64,000 nucleotides of DNA from Erythrobasidium yunnanense (GCA_001600175.1 BCJC01000001.1:1196065-1260064); one strand, 5' to 3'. Shown: positions 33,437 through 46,764, numbered from the stretch's first letter. Numbers and translations are program-made. Notes: generated from the sequence alone by a model not told the origin.

Positions 33437-36400
33437 TCAAATGCTATCGCAGATCGAGCAATTGATCGCGTTCAAGTCATCCCGGAAGACGACCGGCAGC
33501 ACAATGAGAGCGGCGAAGGCGGCAAAGACCGTGTAGAACACCAAGGTATACTTGAGCACAATGCGTCGTCGCTGTGTCCGTTGCTTGTAGGAGAAAATTG
33601 GCGCTCGGATTTGTCGTGACGGTCGAAGCCCTGAAAATTCCAAAATCAGCGGGTGTATACAGTACTTGAAGAGACGTTCACTTACAGAAAAGACTGACAG
33701 AATGGAGGACGTCAAACTTCGGGATCAAGCATGGGATGGAGAGGAAAAAAAGAAGGATGTGCGCCAGAATGAAGTCGGCAGTGAAGGCCGACATCTCGAC
33801 GAGCTTGACGATGAATTCACGGAAAGGCTGAGTGAGTGCGGAAGAGCCCAATCCTCTGTTTGTCCAGACACCTGTCCACCAACTACGATTGGCGAGATCG
33901 TGCTTGAACTCTCGGGACATGAAGAGAGCGATCAAGAACTTCAGGATGAAGCGCTGGATAGCCATGGCGGAGAGCATGCCGATGAGTGTGTTTGCAATGT
34001 CCTGTCTTTCGATGTACCATGCAAACTCGAACATGCCCAGCATGCCGAGTACGCCCAGCATGTGCGCGAAGCCAGCCATCACTCCACCAAACTTGCCGCA
34101 GCATGACTGAAGCATGGTACCCATGAAAAGAGAGATCAAGAAGACGGCGAGCAGGACCACAGCGTTAAAGACTATGGGTCCAAGCGAGTAGATGGCCACG
34201 CGCAGTAGAGCATTGACGGGAGTTGGCGAAAGCGACTTGACGAAGCAGTAACAGATTGTAAAGAAGACGGCAAAGAAGAGAGGGCCAGAAAGTTCCGAGA
34301 CGAGGATAGACTTCAGACTAGCGCGAGGGACGTCCACGGACAGCTTCTCAGACGGAACTCCCAGCTTCTTCTTCTTGAATCCAGTAATCCTCGTTCGACT
34401 GAGTCTACAGTAGCCAATCCAGGAGTTGGCATGCGATTTGGAGTTTCCTCTAGAGAGCCAGCGCAAGAACTCCCGGTAGTCGACCATGAAGTCACCGTAG
34501 GAGAATTGATGAGGATTGAACATGAACGGCGCGACACAAAGAGCGGCTGGGGGCGGAATGTTAGCTTAGTCATACTTGAGGTGGTTCCAACGTGTAGCCA
34601 ACTTACTGACTGTGACCCAGAAGTAGGTCAGGTGCCAGATCCAGACAGTCATGGTTGCATAAAGCAGCATGAGGAGAGTGCGCATTCCGAGATATATACT
34701 TGGTCCGGCGAATCGAGAGTAGAGAATTGCAAACGAGATTCTAGTCGTTGCGAAGCCTCTTCCAGTAGCGATGTAACGAGCACCACCAAAGGAAAGATCA
34801 CTCAAGATGGAGTGTGTAGATATCTGAGTACCAAAGACTTCGAAGATGGGAGATAGCGATAGGAATTGCTTGCCAAGACGGTAAAGGGCACGCATGACAC
34901 CTCGCTCGCATAGTTCTTGCAAGAAGAGAGGCAGGAAAGCGATGAAGAAGACCACGAAGATGGAGATGACACATCTCTTGATCCAGTCGTACACCGGAAC
35001 CAAATTGTAGCATCCGTTCTGATTGCCGATGAACTGACCATCCGAAGTGTAACGGCAGATGAAGAGACCTCTGTTCATAGTGCCCAAGAAAGTGAGTACA
35101 ATCATGAAGAACTGTACGGCGGTGATAATGAGGATGTTATTCATGTGGAAACCAGGATGTGCGTAGTAGAAGGTCAAGAAGCGATCCAGCGGAAGCTGAG
35201 TACCCAGGTAGTAGCTGTTTGCCTTGCATCAGCAACGATTAAAATCATAGCAAGGGAAGACAGCTTACTATTCGCGCGAAAGCATTTGTTCACCCATTCC
35301 GGTTCCGATCTTGGTCTGGAAATTGAGGATGGTGCCAAATCCGAGATCTCTGCCTTTACCGCACTGATAGTATTCGGTATGCTTGATGCGTCCACCTCGG
35401 CCAAAAGCATTCATTCCAGCATAAATATCCTCGTTCAGATGCAGACCCTTCTGTGCCTTCGATACACCACCGCGAGTGGTCATGTAGATTCCAGATAGGA
35501 AATCAGGATGACCGTAATGCAGTTTGCCTCCGATCTGTGCTAGTGCTCTTGCAAGCAAGGTACCGAATGTCTGTTCCTTTCCAGCTGCTACGTCTCCCAA
35601 AATACCAATGTTCTCGGAGAAAATGTATTCTCTAGCACCGACGATGGCGACAGGAGGCTTGTTGAGCTGGGATGCGTTGGAAGCGTATGGGTTGTGCTGC
35701 GCCAGGTGGAACTCCTCGAATTCACCAAGTACGTTGCGGATCTTGAGGCATTCTTCCAAGTAGTTGTCCTGATTGGCATCGATGAGCTGCAAATATTCTC
35801 CTCGGTAGAAGATGATGGAATGGTTCTGATTGTCTGACTTGCCGTCGCCGAGAATAGGGTTACCGGGCAGCTCGATGCGGAACTTGGGTCGTCGTCGACC
35901 GTCTGGTAGAATTTCCGAGTGTCCGTCGATGAGAGCAGAGTAAATGCGAGGCTCACCGCCTTCTTTACGGGGTCGTTCTTCGTCGAGGTATGCGATCTGC
36001 AAGTCGGGATATGCACGTAACAAGAACTCGGTGTTCTCAACCTCTTCCTTGCTAAACTTGGAATATCGTTGCATAGAGATGACGAAGCGGAATTTGCGCC
36101 TGGCCATCCTTTCTAGTTCGCGCTCCAGACGTTCGGTGTTACCTCCAAATTGCTGAACAACCTCCGGGTTTTCGACTCGGTAGAGGAGCTTGATGGCCTT
36201 GCTGTAGTTCATGAAGCCAGAAACTGTTCTATACAATGTTTGCGCACGCAGAGATGCCCAAATTCGAGTTCGTAAGGTATACTCTGGCGCGGCTGACTTG
36301 AAACCGATGGTGTAGAAAGGAATATCGTCTGCCGCTTTGCTCTTGGCCTCGCTCTTCTCGTCTGAGCCGTTGCCATTGGCGAAGGGATAGTTCGAGAAGA

Positions 36401-39400
36401 CAGCCGACTCTTCTGCCAAGATCTTGGTGTCGCGAACGAAGTTGTCCCACTCGATAGGATGGAGCTGCTTCAGGTATTCCAGCAGGGTGACACGAGTGTT
36501 TTGGTCCTCCTCTCTGATAATTTCTCTGAGCGATAGGAGGATCTTTTCAGAGTAATGCGGTGTAAGGACGGTGAAAGTAGGCATCGCGTCTACTGCCAGT
36601 GGTTCAGGGATCGATGTGGTCAACGACTGAGCGAAGAAGGAGATACGACGTTCCGCTTCTGAGCCGCTTGGGAAGAATTCCTCTTTGATACCCTTATCAT
36701 CTTGGGAGATGAAGAAGACAGGCGCGCGAAGGGTTCGTCTCCCGTCAACTTCTGACGAGACTTGGTGATAAAGTAAACGTTGAACGTGGTCGATCGAAAG
36801 AAGATGCTCTCGGTACATCGAGATGATGATAGCGTTCCAGACCTGAGAGACCAAGACCTTCGGCTTGTACTTGATCTCCATGTCGTTGGTAGCAAGGAGC
36901 TTGGCGTAGACACGCTTAGGTAAACGGGTAAAGATGTCTTTCCACGGCGTCCAGATGGAAAGGCCGAGAGCGAAAGATCGCGCAATGCTGGTGATCAAGG
37001 TCAGACCAGGCATGACTCGCTTCTTAGGAGAAGTAGACTTACGAAAAGACGGTATTCCAGATGACATACCACAAGAAGGTGTCGAGGAAGAAGAGCACGA
37101 TATCCATGATGAACATGGTCGTTAATGCGAAAACTGGCTGGAACCGGCACAGATTGTCTCCTAGGACTTTGTCGTTACAGTTCTGGATTCGCATTCCGAC
37201 CATGACTCTGATGGGATTCTCGAAAGAGAGAGTCAGGAAGAAGTACGATTCGACGAATTTGCAGCCAAAGACCAGAACCCAAAGCGCCAGACTGATGACG
37301 CGTTCTTGTCTAGTGAGACGAGGGTAGGACGCTGTGAATGTCTGACTGGCGAGGTATTTGCGCGCCTTGCCTCGGACTCTATCGCCAAACATTCTTCCGG
37401 AGGGAACGATGGAGTAGAACGCAGTAGAAGCGAATGCGATAGCAACTTCGACATAACCCAAGATGCGGGCAGTCGAAGTAAATCGGATGGTGCGACCGTG
37501 TGAGATGTAAAGGAAGGGCCCCAAAGTCAGGGCGAATGTGACTGTCAGGAAGATGAGACGAGCTGTGAGGTGGGATGTGTTGGTCCAATTCTTTGGGATA
37601 TAAGAGAATTCGGCCAGAGTTGCGAAGATCATGATGGCTGATGCTACTGCTCCTCCAAGACCAACGGACGCCCATCGCATTGAGGGCGCGTAGTTTCGCT
37701 GACCAGAAAGAGTGTAGATGTTTGTGGCACTGGTAGGAGGAAGGTAGGGTCAGCAATGAGGGAGAACGTATTTGCAGCGTTGCGCTCTCACATAAATGCC
37801 GTGTAGAACCAGTACATGGCTATGTGGATGACCCAGATACGGTTGAAGTTGACCAGCAGATGGAGGAAGGACCGCCTTTCGTAGTACGTCTTGGCGAAGA
37901 CTCTGTTCCATTCAATCTTGTCAAACTTCATGAATCGCTGATTGGGCGGCACGTCGACTAGGCGCGTCTTGTCGTTGAGGACAATCTTTGCGATGCCTTC
38001 GGGGTACCAGAACAGCTGATTGACGTCGTCGTATCCAATGATGCTCTCGTGATCCTTCTCCTTCTTGACAAAACTGCCATCGATGACCTCGTATTGCTGG
38101 TCTCGAATAAATCGATAAAGAGGGCGGATGACAGCTCGGAGGTAGAGACCTTCGGGCACCGGCTCGACGCGGTTCTGGCATTCGGGTGAGCGGTAGTAGT
38201 CGTCAGCGCACTTGAAGATAAAGCAGAGACATTCTGGGACGAAGCGGACTTGAGCAGCCTCTCCCCAACAGAGTAGGTAGAGTGCGAGCTGTCTAATCCT
38301 ATCGTACTGGCTCATGTTGGCCATAGCATGTCTCCATCTGTTGGCAGCCGACTCGACCGACTTTGCAGCACCCGTCTTTGCCTTGCGAGCGATTGTGCCG
38401 AGAGCAGCGCCTTGGGTTGTTCCGATGGCATCGTCGAGGTTGAGCTGTGAGGCAAAGTACCACTTGCGGTAGTTTGCATTCTCGCCCTATCGCGGGAAAA
38501 TTCAGCTTCAGCTTGATCCACGAGTAAGCTGCATGCACTTACTCCAATGTAGTCGGCGTGGAGGGTTGTAAGAGCTTGATTCGGGCTCATTCTTGACGCT
38601 CGCGAGTCTAGCTGAATCATGAGAAAGTCGTACATGTTGCGCATCGAGTCTCTTTGGAAGCCAAACTTGTTTGCGAGCTGGTAGTGAGGGACGGATTGGA
38701 TCAGCAAACCATGCATTCGATAGCCTGACGGTAATCAAGGGTGTACGCACATCGATGAAGACATCTTCGACTTCCTCCTGCACACAAACAAACAAGGACG
38801 AGGCGTAAAAATAGGCCGAGGTGGTCAGCGCGCGCGCTCTGTACTAACGTCGCAAGTATGCGACAGAGGCTGCACTACTCACAGGCGACAGAGGAATGGC
38901 CTCGCTTGCTGACCATGCTGGGTATGGCGCCCTCAACTTTGACATTGGCTGGGCATAATCGTTGAAGGTTGGCGTGGATGAGCCCGACATCGAGTATTGT
39001 CGCGTAAAGGGAGCTGCAGGAGGTTGGCCATACGATTCTTGCGAGTTTGGACCGTATCCCGAGTTGTGTCTCGAGTATCCTGGCTGTTCATTGCTCATGC
39101 CTGTGAGATTTTGNGGNNGNNNNGNNGGGGGGGGGGGGGGGGGAAACAAAACACGGTGAAAACGGTCAGCCAATGCTGGAACTTGAACGGTTGTGGTTTA
39201 TGATGGTATAATAGATGTGTAGGAATTGCAATCAACACGCTGCGAACGCAGTTTGTTGTAAATCGCGCAGAGGCCAAGCTGTGCTGGGTGCTTGCTGAGT
39301 TCTGGGCGAGCGAGGAATGTGCGGATTTCGCTGGGACAAGGACGAGGATGGATGTAAGGGTACTGACCATACTCGTGGGATGCTTCAGAGAGTGTTTCCC

Positions 39401-39464
39401 TGTTCAAATGGCCGTCGTCTGATCCAGCAAACGGGTTGAAGCCCGGTGGAGGGCGACTGGCCAT
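33437..39464 (-). CDS. FKS1: 1,3-beta-glucan synthase catalytic subunit (GT48)
   Basis: Roughly 1,750 residues. Starts [20 protein letters not shown]; the disordered N-terminus continues after a long first intron. FKS1 domain: [20 protein letters not shown]. Then membrane helices, and the large cytosolic GT48 region from [19 protein letters not shown] through [20 protein letters not shown] to [20 protein letters not shown] and [16 protein letters not shown] second block of helices follows and the C-terminus is [15 protein letters not shown]. It makes cell-wall 1,3-beta-glucan from UDP-glucose at the plasma membrane, regulated by Rho1, and is the target of echinocandins. Long exons in the catalytic region, short introns elsewhere. 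An assembly gap lies in the first intron and does not touch the coding exons. Confidence 0.97.
39114..39143. other. Assembly gap next to a poly-G run
   Basis: Scattered unresolved bases (39114-39126) followed by 17 G (39127-39143), inside the first FKS1 intron. On the gene's strand this is a C run near the 3' splice site. Confidence 0.95.
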
Positions 39465-39809
39465 GATGGCGGCAGCTGGGCGCGTGTTGATGTTTGAATA
39501 TCCAGCTACCGTCGTCGTTGCTGTTTCCCTCTATCTTCTATCTTCTCTCTGATTTCTCCCTTCTCCCTCTTCCTTCTCTCTTCTCTCTTCCAGTTGAGCT
39601 GTCACAAGGGCGATGCGCGACTTGGAGGAGCAGCGCTGCTAATATACACAGTGGCGGAGAATGCACAAAGTAGAGAGCAGGCAATCAACAGACAGATAGA
39701 TACTGATTGATATACTATGCATAGAATGGTACATCCTCCCATCACCTCTGTCTCTAAAAGTGAGCCACCGAAAAACACGCGTCGATCTAAGGTACAGCAA
39801 CAGCAAGGA
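39465..39809. promoter_or_regulatory. FKS1 upstream region with CT tract
   Basis: About 345 bp between the FKS1 start and the THG1 stop. A pyrimidine tract (about 39521-39593, purine-rich on the FKS1 sense strand) dominates. It probably lies in the promoter or 5' leader. Confidence 0.5.
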
Positions 39810-40912
39810 TCACCGCTCCAACAATGCAGGCCGCCTACTCCACCACGCATCCTTCAATAGATCCTCGTGCAGCATCTCGACTCGTTTGCCAGCTTTGGGT
39901 CCCTTCTTCGTAATAATACAGTCTATGAGCTCAAAGCACAATAACATAGCATAGAGGCAACCTACCTGATCTTCGTCGCCAGCCTGCCAGAGCAAGATAG
40001 TCCCTCGCCGGTACATCTCGTCGATATTGTTGTAGTTGATGCCAAACCGATCAAACAGAATATCATTCTTTTCCGATGAGACAGTGCCCTGCGGAATCGG
40101 CATCAGCTCATGCCATCAGCCAGAGTACTGTACGCTCATACAAAGCTGACCCACGTTCAGCTCAGCGTGCGCTTCCCGCACAGTCTTCTTGCCTTGCTGC
40201 ACCAAAGCCCAAAAGGCGGTATTGTAGAGATTGTTTATGTGGGCTGCCATCGCTACAGTGTCACCGTCACATACAGACCGCACTTGCAGAACATGCCTAC
40301 TGTCTGCCTGCCGCCATTTGAAGTAGTCAATGACCTCTTTCTGCGATGGATACAGAACGATTCTAAGTTACGGGCGCGTCAGCATGCCTAACGGGACAGA
40401 GTACTTGCCAACAGTGTGACACGCACCTCCCATCAAAGCTTGGACCTTCTAGCTTCGGATCAAGAGGTGTATTTGGAAAATAGGACGGCCAGAGGAGGAC
40501 GTAGGAAGCGGTGAAGATGGACACGAAGGATGTTACGATCTTGCTACGGAGAGGGATAGCGATTAAACAGTCATTGGTCAGATCAGCTAGGAAAATTGAG
40601 CGATCTGGCCAGCCAGCAGCACCTGTTTCTTCTGTTGAACAAGGTCGACTTTGCGCTGAGCAGGAAGCTGTACTCGTCGCTCTCGCCAAACCCCAGGATG
40701 GTATGCTGTCGCAGCGTCTCGCTCGACATTGTCCTGACAGCTGCAGCGTTGATGAGCTCGAGGGCTCGTCGGTCGTTTGGCTTGTCGAAGCCATAGTGAT
40801 CCGAGAAGCGATGGAATCCTTTCCCATCCAGGCGCACGACGATGAAGGTGTTGGGCAGTAAAGCGTCGCTCAGCTCATACTCGCGCACGTACGAAAAGCG
40901 CGTCTTCGCCAT
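39810..40912 (-). CDS. THG1: tRNA-His guanylyltransferase
   Basis: Adds the essential G-1 to the 5' end of tRNA-His by 3'-5' polymerisation. Starts [20 protein letters not shown]; the metal-binding [20 protein letters not shown] follows, then [12 protein letters not shown] with catalytic acidic residues. The middle exons include [11 protein letters not shown] and PSFDGR. C-terminal exon [20 protein letters not shown] and a tail ending [11 protein letters not shown]. Four to five introns. Length (about 280) is normal. An upstream in-frame ATG exists at 40951 but family alignment favours MAKTRF. Confidence 0.93.
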
Positions 40913-41106
40913 GGTGAGGCCAGAGGGAGCGGGAAACAACGAGGAAATCAACGCTGAGCACAGAGATTGTTGCTGTTTTGACGGTGTACAATGCGATGCT
41001 GTCTCTTTACAATCATATGCATAAAATCAACGCTGAATGACTGCCTCTCGTCGTTCGCTTGCTTCTCTTGACCTCATCGATACAGTCTCGCTGCCCGCTT
41101 CTCTCC
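40913..41106. promoter_or_regulatory. Bidirectional promoter THG1 / Csr1-like gene
   Basis: 194 bp between divergent starts; no element recognised. Confidence 0.4.
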
Positions 41107-43694
41107 ATGGTCATCGCTGCAAACCCGCTGCGTGCGTGTTGGCTGTGGACTCCTTTCCAGGACGATGACTGATCTTTGCGAGCGCACTTCCAGCGACTGA
41201 CGGCGTTGTGGGCTGGCTGACATCCGAGCAGACCGAAGCTCTCAAACGGTTCTGGGAGGTGTGTTGCGCGCGATGATGCTGTGAATCTCAACTATAATCC
41301 TGATGATATGCCCTGCCCAGCAACTCTTCGAAGTACTCGACCTCTCTGGCCTGACGTGTCCTAGTATCCATAATAACATTCACTTACACTTTCCCTCCTC
41401 TTTCCTTCTCCTCTACTCTCTCTCAGCTAGTCGACAATGCTCCCAGACATGCTTCAGTGTCGCCAGATCCAGACAACCCTGCCGGTCCTAGGACTGGAGA
41501 AGACCCTACCAAGGATGTTCCCAAGGTAGCTTCAAGACAGCCTCCGCATATGTGCAAATTTGAGTTAGTATTGACTATGGTTGCGGTGCAACAGGACGAT
41601 GCAGCGAAGGAAAGGGCGCGAGCAAACGCCGAACTGCAGCAGGCCAAGTTGGCTCTCGAGAAATACGGGAGCGACAAGTTCATGCAGACCTTTTGGCGCT
41701 TCATAGCGATGGATGTGGGTACCCAAACACCCGTAATGGATGTCCACCAAGCTGAAACTTTCCGAAGCACCCCGACGCGCTGGCTCTCAAGTGAGATAAC
41801 CCAGTTAGCCAAATTGAATGACTCTAAGTATGCGCTTCTAGATTCGTGCGAGCGCGTAAATGGAACCCCGCTGCTGTAGGTGCAAGGGAATATTTCCATC
41901 TCCACTGTATAGCCTTGCTGACGTTTCTTTGTCTCCGTCACAGTCGGTAGCCATGTTTGCTGGTGAGCGAGCGCATCTAACCCTTCTGACATGACATCTT
42001 ACGACGGTCCCCATTGCAGCCTGCATGAAATGGCGCATAGAATCGGGCGTCGAAGACATATTCTCCCAAGGTGAAGAAGGCATGCAAGATGCTCCTGGCT
42101 TTCTCTATCAGATGACAAGCGGCAAAGGCTACCTATATGGTACAGACAGACATGGTCGACCCGTTATGTATGTCCACGCTCCCGCGTCACATCGCTTTGG
42201 TCATACAGGCTGACAGGGTGACTTCTCAGATACATTCACGTCCGGACGCACAAGGCCAGTGACCAACCTCAGAAATCGTTGGAGGACTTCATTTTGCTTC
42301 AGATGGAATCGCTTAGATGTCTTGCCCATGGCAACGTTGACAAAGTGCGTATTCGCCTTTTCTGACATGGCATACGCGAGAAAGCTGAACACACGCTTAC
42401 ACGCAGGTCACAATGTGCTTTGATATGAATGGTAAGCGCAGTTGCAGTCGTGCCAAAATATTGCTTATTTCTGGCTGGTCTCGTAGGCTTTGGCTTGGCC
42501 AACATGGACTGGAAAGCGAGTCCTGCAGCTCAATACGCCGTTCGCTCTGACTGACATTCCACTGTTCAAACAGTGCATTGCGTGTGTGGACACGCCTTCT
42601 GTCATCTCGCTTGGCTGACACTAGATACAATAATTCCAGATTCATTATCAAGTATGTTGGAATGTCATCTTCATGACCGTATACTGACCGAGAGAAGGTG
42701 TCTGGAGTCATACTACCCAGGTGAGTCCGGATCAAGGTCGAGAATTGGCTGATGCTGATGCGTGATTTGACGACATGCAGAGTCGCTTAATGCTATACTG
42801 GTGCATTGCGCGCCTTGGGTCTTCCAGGGTAAGATCTTGAAGCTCTGGCATGATACATGTACTGAAGCTTGTCGATTCGAGGTATATGGAAGGTGCTAGC
42901 ACCAATGCTTGACCCAGTCGTCCGCGCCAAAGTGCAGATGACCAAGACCACCGAAGTGAGCAGTGAAGCATTCTCAAGGGTCACTCAACTGATGTGTTGT
43001 TAGGATCTATGCATCCATATACCGCCAGAACACCTTGCACGTACTTTAGGCGGAAAGAACTCTTGGGAATGGGAATATCCGCCAGTTGTGCCTGGGGAGA
43101 ATAAGCTGCTTCACGATAGCGCTACCCGCGAGGTTCGTTTACATTTCTCTTTCCTAGATGTAAAGCTGACTAAAATATGTAACACCCAAGAAATTGCAAA
43201 AAGAGCGAGACTCCTTGTGCACCGAATTTGAGCAGGTTACGCGGCAATGGCTGCAAAGCCAAGACACGACCCTGGCATATAGGCGAGAGACTCTCGCCAA
43301 GAAGCTTCGAGCACAATATTTCAGGCTAGATCCTTATATACGTGGGAAGGGCGGTAAGCGATTTGATGTGAACGACATTGACGTATCAGCTCATCTGTTT
43401 TCAGCATATCATCGTCTTGGCAATATAGTGGGCAAGTAAGTCGGAACCATTCGGAACGCAGAACGAGAACATGCTGAATCGATACGCAGCGGACTTGTCG
43501 TTTTCAACTATCCCGACGTATACGGGTCGAAAGATGGTCAATATGAAGTGATAGGGCACAACGGTAGTATGGAGACTTTGGAACGTCAGGTCAAGCTGAC
43601 CGCAGGTAGGCTACTGCCGAAAGCGATGAGATCGGTCTGACACGGAGCAGCAGGATCCACTGGTTCAGGAGGGCAAGAGTCAATGGCAGCGTAG
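41107..43694 (+). CDS. CSR1: Csr1-like CRAL-TRIO phosphatidylinositol-transfer protein
   Basis: Many short exons. Exon 1 MVIAANPL joins TDGVVGWLTSEQTEALKRFW, then EQLFEVLDLSGLT, the N-terminal helix typical of Csr1/Sfh2. A charged linker follows (DDAAKERARANAELQQAKLA). CRAL-TRIO core: ACMKWRIESGVEDIFSQGEE, GYLYGTDRHGRPVMYIHVR, QMESLRCLAHGNVDKVTMCF, DMNGFGLANMDW, LNAILVHCAPWVFQGIWKVL, AP MLDPVVRAKVQMTK and IPPEHLARTLGGKNSWEW. C-terminus TGSGGQESMAA. Yeast Csr1 helps lipid exchange and phospholipid balance. The first two exon joins are inferred from reading frame and family fit and need transcript support. A pyrimidine-rich intron (about 41388-41430) precedes exon 3. Confidence 0.8.
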
Positions 43695-44166
43695 CGGACT
43701 CACCCTTATGGATCGATCATTATGGCAGCTAAGCGCGGAGTATACTGCAAGGCCTTCCAGTCTTCTCGAGCTTAGCGAGTTATCAAGAGTCGGGTGATAT
43801 GCGTTATTACGCGTTAACCAGGCTGGTAAGGCTCTTGCTTTCGCATCGGGGTTTCGAACAACCGGTGCCGGTGTTATTTGTGGTCGATGTTGTTGCAAAA
43901 GAAAGTGCATTCTTCTTCCTTCCTCAATTGACTTCGGATATCTAAATGACAGAGTTTGCAGCAAGCTTATTCATAACGAACAACACAGCTTCTCCCTTGT
44001 TGCGCTGCCGTTCGCAACGGCTCCGAGAGAGGACTGACCGAAACGCAAGCCAAACTTATGCCGCCCAGGCAGGTCTTCTGCGGTTTACGCTGTACACTTT
44101 CCTCGTACAACATACCTGAAATGGCAAGCAGCCTGTCTCTGCTAGCTCGCTGGCTCGTAGACTGCT
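43695..44166. other. Intergenic region
   Basis: About 470 bp. A possible signal-peptide-like reading MASSLSLLARWLVDCYG begins at 44121 in a different frame from the next gene; no splice joins it convincingly. Nothing else seen. Confidence 0.4.
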
Positions 44167-45203
44167 ATGGCCTTCAACTGGGCATTTGATGATGGCTCAA
44201 TCGATGTAACGAATCCGAATGGGATATCGCAATGCCAGTCTTTAACATTCAATCTGAACAACATTCAGAACACCCGAGCTCCATATACCTTCTGGCAGAT
44301 TCCCGTGGGAGGTGTTTCGACGAGCTCGCAATGGTCTGGCCAGCGTAGTCAACAGCAGGTTCGCTACTCTGGTGGAACTCAGCTCTACTTCCTCGTCATA
44401 GATTCAGATGGCAAGTCTGCTGGCGCGAGCCTGCTGTACAACATTCAAGCTGCAAGCGACTCCTCCTGTCTGGCAGACTCCCTAGGCAGTCATGGCCTGA
44501 AATTATCAGTCAATTCATCAAACCTTGCAGCATGCGAGTCTTTGGGCTTGGGGTTCTCTGGAGGTGCATCATAATTCCTATCGTTCTCAATATTGCGACC
44601 GGGCTGATCTGCTTCACTACAGGAACACCGCCTTACAAGCTCAATGTCGTCCCAACCAATTCGTTCTCATTCTTTCCATTTGCCTTAGGAGACAGAGATG
44701 AAGGCTTCCACTGGTCAAACTCGCTGCCAATCGGGAGTAAATTCACCGTACTAGGCACTGACAGCGCCAATCCTCCAAATGTCGCGTTCACCTCGCAGCT
44801 CTTGACGTCTTCGGGGACCAACAGAACCGAATGTCCTCCATCAGGCTCGCAATCCCGGGCAGTTGCAGGTTCTGACACCGAGTCTAATGCGGAAGATAGT
44901 GACGGAGATGAGGCCAGTGATTCGTCTGCCATTGTAGCAGGAGGAACAGTCGGAGGAATTGTGCTGGTGGTCGTACTAGCTACAGTCGCCTATATGCTGT
45001 GGAAACGAAAGCAAAGGCGACGCGACAAGGTCCTGACAGGCATCAAAGTGCAGCCTTTTGAAGCGGAAGGCGTCAATGAACCCTACACTTCTGAAGCGTA
45101 CCATCCAGAAGCAGGTCACGGATCATCACTCCCTTTACCGGGACATTCCAACTATCACCATTCCCAAGCCTATGATAGTCTCGACAGGTCTGATCGGATG
45201 TAG
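44167..45203 (+). CDS. Single-pass membrane protein with extracellular beta-rich domain
   Basis: Two exons; the intron lies at about 44567-44622. About 325 residues. The first half (FNWAFDDGSIDVTNPNGISQ, then QCQSLTFNLNN, PYTFWQIPVGGV) and a second unit starting GGTPPYKLNVVP are beta-rich with spaced cysteines. A SRAVAGSDTESNAEDSDGDE linker precedes one membrane helix (IVAGGTVGGIVLVVVLATVA), then KRKQRRRDK and a cytosolic tail. This matches a widespread basidiomycete family of cell-surface proteins with unknown role. No signal peptide is visible with this start, so an upstream exon encoding one may be missing. Confidence 0.7.
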
Positions 45204-45370
45204 GGCAATTGTTGGAGGAACCCTGCTTAGACAGTACTGCTGGAAGTTCTTGTAAGAGGTAATATGCAACACTTTCTTGTACGAATAGAGCGGTGTACCT
45301 ACGCGCGCCGCGTCATCCAGGTCCTGTTTCTTGACCAACCCGACGTTTGAGAACAAGATAACAGCGTACG

Positions 45371-46764
45371 ATGCCTCTTGAAGCGTCAATTGTGCTGCTC
45401 GACAACAGCGAGTTTGCCATCAATTCAGACTATGGAAATACACGCTGGGACAGCCAGCTCGATGCGACAAAGGTCATCTTCAACGCAAAGACGGGCAGTA
45501 ATCCAGAGAGCTCTGTTGGACTGATGACGATAGCTGGAACGAGGTCAGCTCAGCTCAGCCAGCCGGCCAGCTTGTGCCAGCTCGAAGCGCTGACGAATGG
45601 ATCCATCCATCTCCCGTCCTGAACTGACAGCCCCAGCGTGCTGGTGTCACCTACAAACGAGTATGGCAAGATTGCTGTTGCGCTGAATGGCATAAAGCTG
45701 CACGGAAGATCAGACGTCGTGACGGGCATCAACGTAGCACAGGTATGAGGGAACGCTGGATTAAGGGCAAGCAGTTACTGATACTTTGCTACTAGCTGGC
45801 TCTCAAGCATAGACAGAACAAGAATCAACGCCAGAGAGTCATTGTCTTTGTCGGATCCCCTCTGTCCTCCTCGTCTGCCACAGAGCTCGTCAAGCTAGGC
45901 AAGAAGATGAAGAAAAACAATGTCGCAGTCGATGTGATCAACTTCGGAGAGGATGCAGAGAATGAAGAGGTCCTTAAGCAATTCGTTGAGAGCGTCAATA
46001 GCTCCGACAACAGGTGCGAAGCTAGCTGCAGCACAGCGCTTCTGCACCCCTTACTGACAATAACTTCTACTGCTAGTCACCTCGTATCCGTAGCTGCCGG
46101 CACTGTCCTGCTGTCCGATATGATAGTCTCCTCAGCCATGCTTTCGGAAGATGGCGTGGGACCATCTGGAGATTCCGCTGCAGGACCTTCTGGCGGCGAG
46201 TCTGGCGAGTTTGGTGTCGACCCAAACTTGGATCCGGAGTTGGCTATGGTGAGGCTTATCCAATACATCACAGCGGAAGAATGACTGATAATGTTCCTTG
46301 CGTTATAGGCGTTGCGAATGTCGCTAGAGGAAGAGCGTCTGCGTACAGAAGCTGCACAGCGAGCACAACAATCAACATCTTCCACTACCCAAGAAGCATC
46401 TACCAGCACTGGAACTTCTTCGGCAGCGGCGACTATTCTTACCCCCGATCTGGCCGCCTCTGCTGCCTCTGGTCCCGCTGCGGCTCCTGCAGTACTTGCA
46501 ACTTCGGAGAGTGCTCCCGTTGGTCCCTCTGAAAGTCTTGATGCGAGCCCGATCAAGCAGGAAGAGAGCATGGAGGAAGACGAAGATGCAGATCTGGCAA
46601 TGGCTCTAGCACTAAGCAAAGGCGACGACGTGGAAATGGATGATGTTGCCGGTAATGACGAAGGCGGCGATGATGACGATGAAGGATTAACAGAAGAAGA
46701 AGCTATAGCAAGGGCGATAGCGCTCAGCATGAAAGAGCAGGCCGAAGGGGATCAGACTAAGTAG
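45371..46764 (+). CDS. RPN10: 26S proteasome ubiquitin receptor Rpn10
   Basis: N-terminal von Willebrand A domain: LEASIVLLDNSEFAINSDYG, VGLMTIAGT joined to SPSVLVSPTNEYGKI, then VIVFVGSPLSSSS and KKNNVAVDVINFGE. The C-terminal part has three ubiquitin-interacting motifs: DPELAMALRMSLEEE, DADLAMALALSKGD, and EEAIARAIALSMKEQ. Alanine/serine/threonine-rich linkers separate them. Five exons. Rpn10 holds the lid to the base of the regulatory particle and captures ubiquitin chains. Yeast Rpn10 has one UIM and human two; three is unusual. Confidence 0.95.
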
